From positions 1 to 64,000 of the forward strand of contig JALOOX010000007.1 of NCBI GenBank assembly GCA_025454175.1: a stretch of DNA of 64,000 nt, in the 5' to 3' direction. Source of the stretch: Syntrophobacteraceae bacterium. Lineage in GTDB: Bacteria > Desulfobacterota > Syntrophobacteria > Syntrophobacterales > Syntrophobacteraceae. Made by a program: the position numbers and the translations under genes. The notes beneath the pieces are model-generated. The model had not been told where the DNA came from. It saw nothing but the letters and a program-made list of their open reading frames with translations, and did not search any database. Positions 26,530 through 36,062 of this stretch are shown here, piece by piece. Position 1 is the stretch's first letter. The number at the start of each line of letters is the position of its first letter.

Positions 26530-28110
26530 CTAGAGTCTCACCTGTTGGACGGAGATGATGTTGGGATGGTTCAAGAGATCGTCCAGAGCCTCGGCGGGGG
26601 CTTCATCATCGATGCGGATGATGGCGATGGCCCGGTCCTTGTCCGGCGTGCGGCTGAGGTGCATATTGGCGATGTTCACCTGATACCGGCCCAGCGTGGT
26701 GCCGATGACCCCGATGACTCCGGGCTTGTCCAGGTTCTGAATGATGAGGTTGACGCCCTCCAGCTCGGCTTCCAGTCGATAGGTGTTGAGGCGAACCAGC
26801 CGCACCTCGTCGTGCTGGAACACGGTGCCGTCCGCGGCCCCCTCCTGGTCTCCACCGCGCACCCGGACGGAGATGAGGCCGGTGTAACCCCTGGAGTGAG
26901 ACGTGGTGGTGGTGACCAGCTCGACCTGGCGCTCCTTCAGCAAGATGGGTGCATTCACCAGGTTGACTTTTTCACCCAGTACGGGCTCCAGAAGCCCCTT
27001 GACCACCATCTGAGTCAGCGGCTGCAGGGGAAGCTCCTGGAATTCGGGGCCGCTGTACTCGATCTCGATCCGCTGGATGGGAGTGAAAAGCTGGCCCTGC
27101 AGACGCCCAAGGGACTCCGCCAGCGCCATGTAGGGGCGGATGCGCTCGTAGTCCTTGGCGCGAATGGAGGGAAAGTTCACGGCGTTGCGGATGATGCCGA
27201 GCTGCAGGTAGTCCAGGATCTGGGAGGCGATGGTTCGGGCCACGTTGGCTTGGGCCTGAACGCTCGAAGCGCCCAGGTGTGGTGTGAAGATCACGTTCTG
27301 GAGGCCGAGGAGAGGACTTGCGGTGGGCGGCTCCTGGGCAAACACGTCCAGTGCCGCCCCGGCGACGCGCTTCTCCAGGAGAGCCTCGCAGAGGGCGTCC
27401 TCGTCGATGAGTCCTCCCCGGGCGCAGTTGATGATGCGAACGCCCGGCTTCACTTTCCGCAGGGCCTCCCGGCCGATGACGTTCCGGGTTTCGGCCGTCA
27501 TGGGCGTGTGCAGGGTGATGAAATCCGAGCGCTCCAGAAGCTCGTCGAGGCTCACGCACTCGACACCCATGACCGCGGCAGCCTCCGGAATGATGTAGGG
27601 ATCATATCCGATAACCTCCATCTTGAGACACAGGGCCCGATCGGCCACGATGCTCCCGATCTTCCCGAGACCGATGATCCCGAGGGTCTGCTCGTAAAGC
27701 TCCGTCCCCGTGAAGAGCTTCTTGTCCCATCTCCCCTCCCTCATGGACTGGGTGGCCTGGGGAATATGCCTGGCGAGGGCGAACATCATGGCCAGGCTGT
27801 GCTCTGCCGCCGCCATGGCGTTGGCCCCCGGCGTGTTCATGACCAGGATCCCTCGGCTGCTGGCCGCCTGGACATCGATGTTGTCGACGCCCGTCCCGGC
27901 GCGGCCCACCACCTTGAGCTTGCCGGAGCGATCGAGGAGGTCTTCGGTCACCTTCGTGCGGCTGCGCACCACCAGAGCGTCGTAGTCCGGAAGCATCTTC
28001 CTGATCTCGTCGGCGCTCGGCTGGTCCGGCGCATCCACCTCGACCCCCCTGGCAGCCCTGAGCATCGAGAGCCCACTTTCATGCATGCCGTCGCTGATGA
28101 GTATCTTCAT
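26530..28110 (-). CDS. serA: D-3-phosphoglycerate dehydrogenase
   Basis: 526 aa, the long form. It oxidises 3-phosphoglycerate to 3-phosphohydroxypyruvate, the first step of serine synthesis. Substrate-binding RSRTKVT and GVDNID are followed by the NAD-binding loop GLGKIGSIVA, catalytic-region motifs INCARGGLIDE and FTPHLGASS (catalytic His), an intervening ASB domain (about 320-450) and a C-terminal ACT domain (GVIGTTLGRYQVNIANMHL) that may confer serine feedback. It is followed by the liv genes' tail upstream on the same strand (70-bp gap from livF), so co-transcription is possible. Confidence 0.95.
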   Translation of the reverse strand: MKILISDGMHESGLSMLRAARGVEVDAPDQPSADEIRKMLPDYDALVVRSRTKVTEDLLDRSGKLKVVGRAGTGVDNIDVQAASSRGILVMNTPGANAMAAAEHSLAMMFALARHIPQATQSMREGRWDKKLFTGTELYEQTLGIIGLGKIGSIVADRALCLKMEVIGYDPYIIPEAAAVMGVECVSLDELLERSDFITLHTPMTAETRNVIGREALRKVKPGVRIINCARGGLIDEDALCEALLEKRVAGAALDVFAQEPPTASPLLGLQNVIFTPHLGASSVQAQANVARTIASQILDYLQLGIIRNAVNFPSIRAKDYERIRPYMALAESLGRLQGQLFTPIQRIEIEYSGPEFQELPLQPLTQMVVKGLLEPVLGEKVNLVNAPILLKERQVELVTTTTSHSRGYTGLISVRVRGGDQEGAADGTVFQHDEVRLVRLNTYRLEAELEGVNLIIQNLDKPGVIGVIGTTLGRYQVNIANMHLSRTPDKDRAIAIIRIDDEAPAEALDDLLNHPNIISVQQVRL

Positions 28111-28180
28111 CGGTCATCCCTGTCCAAAGGCATTCTCCCGCCGAGAGCGGAGGTGCTGAAACAATCCGTGAATCCGTGAG

Positions 28181-28900
28181 CTATCCGAGATACGCCTTGC
28201 GAATCTCGGCGTCATCGGCAAGCTCGCGGGCGGAACCCGACATGACGATGCGGCCCGCCTCCATGACATAGCCCCGGTTTGCATACTTGAGAGCGATCCG
28301 CGCGTTCTGCTCCACCACCAGGATTGTCGTTCCCGCTTCATTGAGCTCCTTCAAGACCCGAAAAAGCTCCTGCATGAGCAGCGGCGACAACCCCATGGAA
28401 GGCTCATCCAGCAGGATGAAGCGAACTCCGCTCATGAACGCCCGCCCCATGGCCAGCATCTGCTGCTCGCCCCCGCTCAGCGTGTCGGCCCGCTGGCGCC
28501 TGCGGTCCGAGAGGCGGGGAAAAAGGCTGAAAACCCGGTCATAATCAGCGGCAATCCGCTCCGCATCCTTGCGTGCGTAGGTGGCGAGCTTCAGATTCTC
28601 CTCCACCGTCAGGTTTCCGAAAATGTGACGCCCCTCGGGTACGAGGCCGATGCCATGCCGAGCCACCACCTGGTGCGCGGGAACGTTGAGCAGGTCTTTC
28701 CCCTTGTATCGGATGGATCCGCTGGTCACCAGGGGACCCTCGGGTGGCGGCAGCCGCATGATGCTCATGAGGGTGGTGGATTTCCCGGCCCCGTTGGCCC
28801 CCAGGAGCGCCACGATCTCCCCTTCCTCGACGAAGAAGTCCACCCCGTGGAGGGCTTCCAGATTGCCGTAGCTCACATGGAGGTTTTCCACCTCAAGCAT
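28181..28900 (-). CDS. livF: Branched-chain amino acid ABC transporter ATPase LivF
   Basis: 239 aa. Walker A GANGAGKST, Q-loop VPEGRHIF, signature LSGGEQQMLAMGRAF, Walker B FILLDEPSMGLSPLL, and VEQNARIAL in the switch region, all typical of LivF. The start MLEVENLHV follows GAGGAGGATTCCC; the longer frame upstream lies within livG. It overlaps livG by 8 bp and is the last gene of livKHMGF. Confidence 0.95.
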   Translation of the reverse strand: MLEVENLHVSYGNLEALHGVDFFVEEGEIVALLGANGAGKSTTLMSIMRLPPPEGPLVTSGSIRYKGKDLLNVPAHQVVARHGIGLVPEGRHIFGNLTVEENLKLATYARKDAERIAADYDRVFSLFPRLSDRRRQRADTLSGGEQQMLAMGRAFMSGVRFILLDEPSMGLSPLLMQELFRVLKELNEAGTTILVVEQNARIALKYANRGYVMEAGRIVMSGSARELADDAEIRKAYLG

Positions 28901-29669
28901 GGGAATCCTCCTCGTCTCCCAGGTAGGCCTGGACCACCCGAGGATTCTGCTGCACCTCGACCGGAGCGCCTTCGGCGATGGTCTCGCCGAAATCAAGCAC
29001 CTTGATGATTTCGCAGAGATTCATGACCACCCGCATCTGGTGCTCGATGAGCCAGATGGTGAGCTTGAACTCCTCCCGAATCCACCGCACCAGGTCGATG
29101 AGCTGATCGACCTCGGAGGGGTTCATGCCCGCCGCCGGCTCGTCCAGGAGCAGCAGCCTGGGATGCAGGGAGAGGGCCCGACCGATCTCGACCCGGCGCT
29201 GCATGCCGTAGGGCAGGTTCTTTGGGAGCTCGTCGGCGTAGTGGGACAGGCCGAGGATTTCCAGGAGCTGCTGGGCCGTCTTCCGGATGCGCCGCTCATT
29301 CTCGGTGAAGCGGCGGGTGCGCAGGATGGCTCCAAGCAGGCCGTAGCCCAGGTGGTAGTGCTGAGAAAGACAAAGGTTCTCGAACACCGTGAGACTGTTC
29401 CACAGGCGGATGTTCTGAAAGGTGCGCGCCATGCCCCGCGCCGTCACCTGGTGGGGCCGAAGACCCGCGAGACTCTGCCCCAGAAAGAGGACCTCGCCCT
29501 CCGTCGGCGTGTAGAAGCCGGACACCAGGTTGAAGACCGTGGTTTTTCCGGCGCCGTTGGGGCCGATGAGGCCCATGAGCTCACCGCCCTCCAGCTTCAG
29601 GTTGAGGTTGTAGACGGCTCGCAGGCCCCCGAAATAATGGGAGACCTCCCGAATCTCCAGCAACGACAT
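28893..29669 (-). CDS. livG: Branched-chain amino acid ABC transporter ATPase LivG
   Basis: 258 aa. Walker A GPNGAGKTT, the LivG insertion with ARTFQNIRLWNSLTVFENL, signature LPYGMQRRVEIGRAL, Walker B LLLLDEPAAGMNPSE, and the IEHQMRVVM switch region. Pairs with LivF to energise LivHM. It abuts livM. Confidence 0.95.
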   Translation of the reverse strand: MSLLEIREVSHYFGGLRAVYNLNLKLEGGELMGLIGPNGAGKTTVFNLVSGFYTPTEGEVLFLGQSLAGLRPHQVTARGMARTFQNIRLWNSLTVFENLCLSQHYHLGYGLLGAILRTRRFTENERRIRKTAQQLLEILGLSHYADELPKNLPYGMQRRVEIGRALSLHPRLLLLDEPAAGMNPSEVDQLIDLVRWIREEFKLTIWLIEHQMRVVMNLCEIIKVLDFGETIAEGAPVEVQQNPRVVQAYLGDEEDSHA

Positions 29670-30695
29670 CTAGGAACGCCTTTCTTGGGAGCCCAGGAAG
29701 CGGCGGAGCCGCGGGAAAACATCCGTGAGCTCCCGATGCCCCATGATCCCCTCGGGTCGGAAAAGCATGAGCAGAATGAGCAGCAGGGGAATGACCACCC
29801 ATTTCGCCATCTGCAGGGGCCGAAACAGCTCGAGAATCACCGTGAACCCGATGGCGCTCAGGATCGAGCCGCTCAGGGACCCCATTCCGCCCAGGTAGAC
29901 CATCACCAGGATCTCGGTGGACTTCATGATGGTGAAGGTGCCGGGATTGATGTACCCCAGAACGTGCGCGAAAAGCCCGCCCGCAACGCCCGCCAGCCCC
30001 GAGGACAGCATGAAAGCCACGACCTTCATGTGGCGCGTGTCCACGCTCATGATCTCGGAAGCGATTTCGTCATCGCGTATGGCGACGATCCCTTTACCGT
30101 AGGTCGAGGTCACCAGCCGATGCAGGACCCAGACGGTGAAACCCACGAACACCAGGATCCAGATGAGGATCCAGGGGGCATCCACCACTTCGTTCATGGA
30201 ATTGACCACGTTGCGCATTCCCATGAAGCCGCGGGCGCCGCCAATGGGTTGGATGTTCTCGATGGAGCTCTTGATGATGTAGTTCACCGCCAGGGTGATG
30301 ATGGCGAGGTAATCCCCCCGGGTCCGGAATGACGGAATGGCGACGAGAAGCCCCACCAGGGCCGCGCTCACGCCGCCGATGAGGAGCGTCACCGGAAACA
30401 GGTAAAGGGCGCTCGACCCGTTCAGCAGGCCTGGGCCGAAAACGCTGCTGTCGGTGAAAAGCCAGACGTTCAGAATGGAAGTGACGTAGGCTCCCACCGC
30501 CATGAAGCCCGCATGTCCCACCGAGAACTCGCCCATGTAGCCGTTGATCAAATTCAGGGAGGTCGACAGGATGATGTTGATGCCGACGTACATGATGACC
30601 AGCTGCACATAGGCATTGAAAAGACCGGTGTCCGCCCCGAAAATCACGGCCACGCAGACCATCGAGTAGAGAAGGAGAGGTATCATTCGGCGCAT
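29670..30695 (-). CDS. livM: Branched-chain amino acid ABC transporter permease LivM
   Basis: 341 aa inner-membrane permease with multiple helices; LivM hallmarks include LINGYMGEFSVGHAGFMAVGAY, TRGDYLAIITLAVNYI and IRDDEIASEIMSVDTRHMKV, followed by GVAGGLFAH. It lies 12 bp after livH and is followed directly by livG. Confidence 0.93.
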   Translation of the reverse strand: MRRMIPLLLYSMVCVAVIFGADTGLFNAYVQLVIMYVGINIILSTSLNLINGYMGEFSVGHAGFMAVGAYVTSILNVWLFTDSSVFGPGLLNGSSALYLFPVTLLIGGVSAALVGLLVAIPSFRTRGDYLAIITLAVNYIIKSSIENIQPIGGARGFMGMRNVVNSMNEVVDAPWILIWILVFVGFTVWVLHRLVTSTYGKGIVAIRDDEIASEIMSVDTRHMKVVAFMLSSGLAGVAGGLFAHVLGYINPGTFTIMKSTEILVMVYLGGMGSLSGSILSAIGFTVILELFRPLQMAKWVVIPLLLILLMLFRPEGIMGHRELTDVFPRLRRFLGSQERRS

Positions 30696-30707
30696 GGTGC
30701 AGTTCCG

Positions 30708-31646
30708 CTAAATTTTGGTGGCCCGAGCGACGCCGAAAAGCCCCGTCGGCTTGATGCACAGGAAAATCAGAAGGATGCTGAAGGCCAGCAGGTCCCGGAA
30801 GGTGGAAGGAAAAAACGCGGCCACGAAAATCTCCACGAAGCCCAGGATGAAACCTCCCACGAAGGCCCCGCGGATTTCACCGATGCCCCCGAGGACCGCC
30901 GCGATGAAAGCCTTCCAGCCGACCAGCGCTCCCATGTAAGGATCGAGAACCGGGTAGGCCGTGGCGTAAAGCACTCCGGCCACCGCCGCCATGGAGGATC
31001 CCAGGACGAATGTGAAAGCGATGACCGAATCGAGGGGTATCCCCATGAGCGGCACTGCCATGCGGTCGTAGGAAATGGCCCTCATGGCCATTCCCAGCTT
31101 GGTCTTGCGCACGATGGTCTCGAGCAGCACGAAAACCAGGATCGTCACGATGACGACCATGATCTTGATGTTACTGAAGGTTACGCCACCGAAAGTGTAA
31201 ATGGTCTTCTCAAGCAGCTCGGGGAAATTCCTTCGGCTGGCCCCCAGGAAGAGGAGATTGCCGTTCTCCAGAAGCAGTCCGCACATGAGGGCGGTGATGA
31301 CGACGTAGAGGCGCGAGGCCCCCTTGCGCCGCAGGGGGCGATAGGCCACCCGCTCGATGGTCACCCCCAGCATCGCCGTGAGGATCATGCTGCAAAGCAG
31401 CGTGAGGAAGAATATGGCCGTGGGCGGCAGCGCGAAAGGCAGGGCCACGGCGTACTGGGCAAGCAGGAATGTGGCGATGAAGCACCCGATGTAGGCCCCC
31501 ACCATGAAAATGTCGCCATGGGCGAAGTTGATGAGCAGGAGCACTCCGTAAACCATGGTGTACCCGAGGGCGATGAGAGCGTAAAAGCTCCCCCATTGAA
31601 GCGCATTCAGGAGGTTCTGGAAAAACGTCTCGAAGAACAAAGGCAT
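30708..31646 (-). CDS. livH: Branched-chain amino acid ABC transporter permease LivH
   Basis: 312 aa permease. LivH motifs: QWGSFYALIALGYTMVYGVL, LINFAHGDIFMVGAYIG, the EAA-like region MRAISYDRMAVPLMGI, and KAFIAAVLGGIGEIRGAF. GGGGAGC precedes the start. The about 105-bp gap after livK contains a strong hairpin that may reduce transcription into livH relative to livK. Confidence 0.93.
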   Translation of the reverse strand: MPLFFETFFQNLLNALQWGSFYALIALGYTMVYGVLLLINFAHGDIFMVGAYIGCFIATFLLAQYAVALPFALPPTAIFFLTLLCSMILTAMLGVTIERVAYRPLRRKGASRLYVVITALMCGLLLENGNLLFLGASRRNFPELLEKTIYTFGGVTFSNIKIMVVIVTILVFVLLETIVRKTKLGMAMRAISYDRMAVPLMGIPLDSVIAFTFVLGSSMAAVAGVLYATAYPVLDPYMGALVGWKAFIAAVLGGIGEIRGAFVGGFILGFVEIFVAAFFPSTFRDLLAFSILLIFLCIKPTGLFGVARATKI

Positions 31647-31685
31647 GCTCCCCAGGCCCCGTTGCGGCCCGCTTCATATCATAGA

Positions 31686-31713
31686 CAAAGGCGGGAATCG
31701 CTTCCCGCCTTTG
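31686..31713 (-). terminator. Hairpin between livK and livH
   Basis: A perfect 12-bp stem CAAAGGCGGGAA/TTCCCGCCTTTG with a 4-nt loop lies 38 bp after the livK stop. The stem's 3' side ends in TTTG, so termination may be partial. Such stem-loops after a binding-protein gene commonly stabilise its mRNA or attenuate the downstream permease genes. Confidence 0.75.
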
Positions 31714-31751
31714 TCCATATCGTCATTCAAAATCTAGAAAGCTCAATCCCG

Positions 31752-32924
31752 TCACGGACAAACCTGCTTGAAAAACTCGAATTCGCCCTGGTCGCTGATC
31801 TTCACCACCACCGCGCACTTGATGGGGTCGCCAACCGAAGCAAAAGTCATCTTGCCCGTGATGCCCTCGAAGTCCTTCACCTGGCTCAACCCGTCGCGGA
31901 TGGCCTGGCGGTCCTTGTCCACGTTCCCCGTGAGGGTCCCGGCATTCCTGATGGCCTGTACCAGGAGGCCAATGGCATCCCAGGTGAGGGCGGCCACGTC
32001 GTCGGGAACATAACCATACTTGGCGTTGTACTTGTCGATGAACTCCTTGGTGGCCCCCTTGGCCCCGGCGGCGGCATAGTGCGTGCTGAAATAGGCGCCC
32101 TTGCAGGCATCGCCACAGAGCTTCATGAGCTCCGCCGAGCCCCAGCTGTCGCTGCCCATGATGGCTTTGTTCCAGCCCAGGTCCTTGGCCTGCTTCACGA
32201 TGAGGGCCACTTCGCTGTAGTATTGCGGCGTGAAAAGAACGTCGGCGCCGGACTTGACGATGTTGGTGAGCTGGGCGCTGAAGTCGGCATCCTTGGTGGT
32301 GAATGTCTCAAAGGCCACCACCGACCCGGGGCCGTGCAGCTTTTCGAAGGCTTCCTTGAAGTACTCGGCAAGGCCCTTGGGATAGTCGCTGGAGATGTCA
32401 TACAGAACGGCGGCCTTCTTGGCCTTGAACTCCTCGGTCACGAAATTGGCGGCCACCGGTCCCTGGAAGGGATCGAGGAAGCAGGCCCGGAAGACGAAGG
32501 GACGTCCCTCGGTGGTCTTGGGATTGGTGGACCACGGGGAGATCATGGGGGTCTTGCTGGCGTTGGCCACTTCACCGGCCGGAATGGCCTGCTTGCTGGC
32601 CTGGGGCCCGATCATGGCCAGCACCTGGTCCTGGGTGATGAGCTTCAGGGCCGCCGCGGTCGCGGACTCCGCCTTGGATTCGTTGTCCTCGTACACGAAC
32701 TGCAGCTTGTAGGTCTTGTCGCCCACCTTGAGACCACCGGCCGCGTTGATCTCGGCCAGGTAGATCTCGGCTGCGTACTTCGAGCTCTCGCCCACCTTGG
32801 GGATATCGCCCGTCATGGGGATGTTGAAGCCCACCTTGATGGTCTGTGCACCGGCCCCACAAGGGGCGAGCAACATCAGCGCCGCCATCAGAACCACTGA
32901 AGAAACCACGACCGCCCTTCGCAT
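31752..32924 (-). CDS. livK: Branched-chain amino acid-binding protein
   Basis: 390 aa. Signal peptide MRRAVVVSSVVLMAALMLL ending near GAGA; the mature start IKVGFNIPMTGDIPKVG is typical of LivJ/LivK proteins, with INAAGGLKVGDKTYKLQFVYED and MISPWSTNP. The start was placed at the ATG following GAGGAGGGCAGG rather than the upstream MEEEG. It is the first gene of livKHMGF, divergent from the Kef-type gene. Confidence 0.93.
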   Translation of the reverse strand: MRRAVVVSSVVLMAALMLLAPCGAGAQTIKVGFNIPMTGDIPKVGESSKYAAEIYLAEINAAGGLKVGDKTYKLQFVYEDNESKAESATAAALKLITQDQVLAMIGPQASKQAIPAGEVANASKTPMISPWSTNPKTTEGRPFVFRACFLDPFQGPVAANFVTEEFKAKKAAVLYDISSDYPKGLAEYFKEAFEKLHGPGSVVAFETFTTKDADFSAQLTNIVKSGADVLFTPQYYSEVALIVKQAKDLGWNKAIMGSDSWGSAELMKLCGDACKGAYFSTHYAAAGAKGATKEFIDKYNAKYGYVPDDVAALTWDAIGLLVQAIRNAGTLTGNVDKDRQAIRDGLSQVKDFEGITGKMTFASVGDPIKCAVVVKISDQGEFEFFKQVCP

Positions 32925-33252
32925 CCTGCCCTCCTCTTCCATGATTGACCCAGAATGATAGAAAGCCCGTGGCCGACCGGCGCCCCATCGCGCGCTCCCC
33001 GAGGATCAATGGCGCCCATCAGCCGGTCCCATGCCCTTCGACACGAAGTCGTGAGCAAAAACGTCAGGTCAATGTTGTGCCAGAATAATCAGCGAGATGA
33101 GTCGGAACGCTTGTCTTACAGCACAAAAAGCCCCCCCTGTCAATCGCCATCGAGGACTCCGCAAGGGGAGCACTTCCTCTCCTCCTGCAGTGCCCTTTGA
33201 GATTGCAGAGTGATGGAGGGCACTTTATACTTTTCCCAACTGGGGAAAGAGC
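32925..33252. other. Divergent intergenic region livK / antiporter gene
   Basis: About 330 bp that must hold promoters in both directions. An 8-bp inverted repeat AGTGCCCT/AGGGCACT (33189-33196 and 33217-33224) lies about 30 bp upstream of the antiporter start and could form a leader hairpin or operator. No clear -10/-35 pair was identified. Confidence 0.45.
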
Positions 33253-35250
33253 ATGGGAATAGCCACGGACATCGTCATCATCATCGTTGCAGCGCTCGCC
33301 GGGGCGATGATCGCCCACAAACTGAGACAGCCGCTCATACTCGGGTACATCGTGGCCGGCGTGGTCATCAGTCCTCACACCGGCGGCATCATGGTCTCCG
33401 ATGTCCAGGAGATCGAGCGGCTGGCGGAAATCGGCGTCGCCCTGCTCCTGTTCGCCCTCGGCCTGGAATTCTCGCTCAACGAGCTCAAGCCGGTTCGCAG
33501 GATCGCCCTCATCGGGACCCCCATCCAGATCCTTCTGACCGTGGCCTACGGTTTCGCCATCGGTCGATGGCTCGGCTGGGAAGCCGTTCCCTCCATCTGG
33601 TTCGGCGCCATGATTTCCCTTTCCAGCACCATGGTCATCCTGAAGACCCTCATGAACCAGGGATGGATGGGGACCCTTTCCAGCCGCGTCATGATCGGGA
33701 TGCTCATCGTCCAGGACCTGGCCGTCGTCCCCATGATGATCATTCTGCCCAAGCTCTCCAATCCCGAGGCGGGACTGCCCATCCTGGGACTGGCCGCGGT
33801 GAAGTCCGCCGTCTTCCTGCTCTTCATGTTCCTCCTGGGAACCAAAATCCTCCCTCGCCTGCTGGCGCTCATCGCCCGATGGGAGTCGAGGGAGCTTTTT
33901 CTGCTGGCCATCACGGCCCTGGGGCTGGGAATCGGCTACGCCACCCACTGGTTCGGCCTTTCCTTCGCCTTCGGAGCCTTCGTGGTGGGGATGGTGCTGA
34001 GCGAGTCCGATTACAGTCACCAGGCCCTGAGCGACATCATTCCGCTGCGGGACATCTTCGGGCTGCTCTTTTTCACGTCGGTGGGCATGCTGCTCGACCC
34101 GGCTTTTCTTGTCGCAAACTGGCGCAGCGAGCTCCTGCTCGTCGGTTTGGTCGCTGCCGGCAAAGGTGTGATCTTCGCCGTGCTGGCCCGCGTTTTCGGC
34201 TACTCCAACGTGGTGCCGATCGCCCTGGGACTCACGCTGTTTCAGGTGGGCGAGTTCTCCTTCGTGCTGGCCCGCGTCGGCATCGAAACCCAGTCCATCG
34301 ACCGGGAGCTCTATTCCCTGATTCTGTCGACGGCCATCGTCAGCATGATGCTGACCCCCGTGCTCTCGAGCCTGACGGCTCCGCTTTATGCCCTGCGGAA
34401 GCGCTACTTCCGGCGTGAAGCCTTGCAGACGATGAACATGCCCGCCCACGGCCTCAGCGGGCACGTGGTCATCGCCGGCGGAGGCAGGACCGGCTACTAC
34501 ATCGCTCAGGTGCTGAGGTACCTCAGCGTGGATTTCGTGATCATCGAGCTCAATTACCACCAGGTGGAGCAATTCAGAACCGCCGGCCACCCCATCGTGT
34601 TCGGAGACGCGGCACAGGAGCCCGTCCTCAAGGCGGCCCAGATCGAGAATGCACGGCTCCTGCTGGTGACGGTCCCCGCCATTGTCGTCGTGCGGGCCAT
34701 CGTGCGCGAGGCGGGCCGCCTGAATCCCAATCTCCGAATCGTGGCCACCGCGGAAGTTTCCGAACAGATCAAGTCTCTCTATGAGCAGGGCGCCTACATG
34801 GTCATCCTGCCTCAGATGGAGGCCGGACTGGAGATGGCCACCCAGGCCCTCCTCACCCTCGGCGTTCCGACCAACGAGATCCAGAGCTACACGGACCGTG
34901 TGCGGCATGCTTCTTACACGCCGATCACCGAGACCGAGGCTGTCTGCGACGACATGGCCTGCCTCAGGAACGCGCGCGATCTCCTGGAGCTCACCTGGGT
35001 GAGGCTGCCGGCTGGAGGGCACCTGCAGGGCAAGAGCCTTCGTGAGCTCAACGTCCGAGGGGTCACCGGAGTATCGGTGGTCGGGGTCCTGCATGACGGC
35101 AGGTTCCATCCCAATCCGGACGCGGACTACCGTTTCGCCGAGGACGACCTGGTGGCCGTCATCGGCAGGACCGAGGAGCGGGAAGCGTTCAGGGCCTTTG
35201 CGGAGCCTGCGCGGGAGAGGGCCGCCGCCATCTCTGAAGTCCGGTCTTAG
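33253..35250 (+). CDS. Kef/CPA2-type cation:proton antiporter
   Basis: 665 aa. An N-terminal CPA2 exchanger domain (about 1-385, 12-13 helices) with [18 protein letters not shown] and [12 protein letters not shown], the conserved Asp of the family. Then an RCK_N NAD-binding domain ([13 protein letters not shown]; about 400-520) and a TrkA-C/RCK_C domain (about 575-655). This three-part layout is that of KefB/KefC or YbaL-like proteins exchanging K+ or Na+ for H+ under nucleotide or ligand control. GGGGAAAG lies before the start. No KefF/KefG ancillary gene is adjacent. Confidence 0.9.
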   Translation: MGIATDIVIIIVAALAGAMIAHKLRQPLILGYIVAGVVISPHTGGIMVSDVQEIERLAEIGVALLLFALGLEFSLNELKPVRRIALIGTPIQILLTVAYGFAIGRWLGWEAVPSIWFGAMISLSSTMVILKTLMNQGWMGTLSSRVMIGMLIVQDLAVVPMMIILPKLSNPEAGLPILGLAAVKSAVFLLFMFLLGTKILPRLLALIARWESRELFLLAITALGLGIGYATHWFGLSFAFGAFVVGMVLSESDYSHQALSDIIPLRDIFGLLFFTSVGMLLDPAFLVANWRSELLLVGLVAAGKGVIFAVLARVFGYSNVVPIALGLTLFQVGEFSFVLARVGIETQSIDRELYSLILSTAIVSMMLTPVLSSLTAPLYALRKRYFRREALQTMNMPAHGLSGHVVIAGGGRTGYYIAQVLRYLSVDFVIIELNYHQVEQFRTAGHPIVFGDAAQEPVLKAAQIENARLLLVTVPAIVVVRAIVREAGRLNPNLRIVATAEVSEQIKSLYEQGAYMVILPQMEAGLEMATQALLTLGVPTNEIQSYTDRVRHASYTPITETEAVCDDMACLRNARDLLELTWVRLPAGGHLQGKSLRELNVRGVTGVSVVGVLHDGRFHPNPDADYRFAEDDLVAVIGRTEEREAFRAFAEPARERAAAISEVRS

Positions 35251-35288
35251 GCTCTTCATCGTGTCTGAATCAGAACGGGGAGGACGAA

Positions 35289-35780
35289 ATGGTCACGAGT
35301 GCCAGGAATATCGGGTTGATCGTTGCGGTGACTCTGATGACTCTCATGCTGATATCTCGTCCGCTGGTCCTGGCCGGGAAGGTTTCAGACCTGACCAGGG
35401 GCGGGACCTTCTACGTTCCAGCCTATTCTCATGTCTATCACGGCGACAAGGAGAAGCCGTTCTACGTCACCACCACCTTGAGCATCCGGAATGTCGATCC
35501 GGCGCATCCCATCACCGTTCACGAAATCAACTATCATGACTTCAAAGGGCAGCTCCTGAGGAAATGCATCGAGAAACCCGTTCTGATCGGACCTCAGGGA
35601 TCCGAAGAGGTCATCATCAGGGAATCGGACAGGAGCGGCGGCTTCGGCGCTCATTTCATCGTCAGGTGGAAATCGGGGCGCGAGGTCAATCCACCCATCA
35701 TGGAAACCGTTATTATCGGCTCCAGCGGGCAGCAGGGAATCTCTTTCACCTCTCGCGGAGTGGCCATTCGGGAGCATTGA
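35289..35780 (+). CDS. DUF3124 family exported protein
   Basis: 163 aa. A signal peptide (LIVAVTLMTLMLISRPLVLAG) is followed by a compact beta-rich domain matching DUF3124: FYVPAYSHVYHGD, TTLSIRNVD and ITVHEINYHD, then GGFGAHFIVRW. The fold resembles single-domain periplasmic beta-sandwich proteins; function unknown. GGGGAGG precedes the start. It lies 38 bp after the antiporter gene and may be co-transcribed with it. Confidence 0.85.
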   Translation: MVTSARNIGLIVAVTLMTLMLISRPLVLAGKVSDLTRGGTFYVPAYSHVYHGDKEKPFYVTTTLSIRNVDPAHPITVHEINYHDFKGQLLRKCIEKPVLIGPQGSEEVIIRESDRSGGFGAHFIVRWKSGREVNPPIMETVIIGSSGQQGISFTSRGVAIREH

Positions 35781-36062
35781 CCTTGAGCCCGATTTTCAGC
35801 ACTCGAATCATCCACGATATAAAGCGAGGAGGCCTTTCATGAGTGGTCCGCCATCCATCCTGTCACTCTCCGCGGGCTCTGCGTCTCCGCGGTGAATTCA
35901 GAAACGACAGTGGTCAGCCTCAACAATCATGGATGGCGGAAATGTGCTCGACGACAACCAGATTCTTGAGCTGCTGAGCAGCAGGGCTTCCGAGACGGGG
36001 CCGCCATGAATCCGGCGTGACTTGGAGACAGTATCTTCTAGGCTCATTGAGGGAGGATGAAG

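Noticed and set aside
30513-32900. A 795-aa open frame on the plus strand across liv genes
   Set aside because: Antisense to livK, livH and livM, which are certain. Its composition (His, Glu, Gln, Gly heavy) is typical of a shadow frame.
33064-35259. A 731-aa open frame on the minus strand across the antiporter gene
   Set aside because: Antisense to the Kef-type gene, with the same shadow composition and no recognisable motif.
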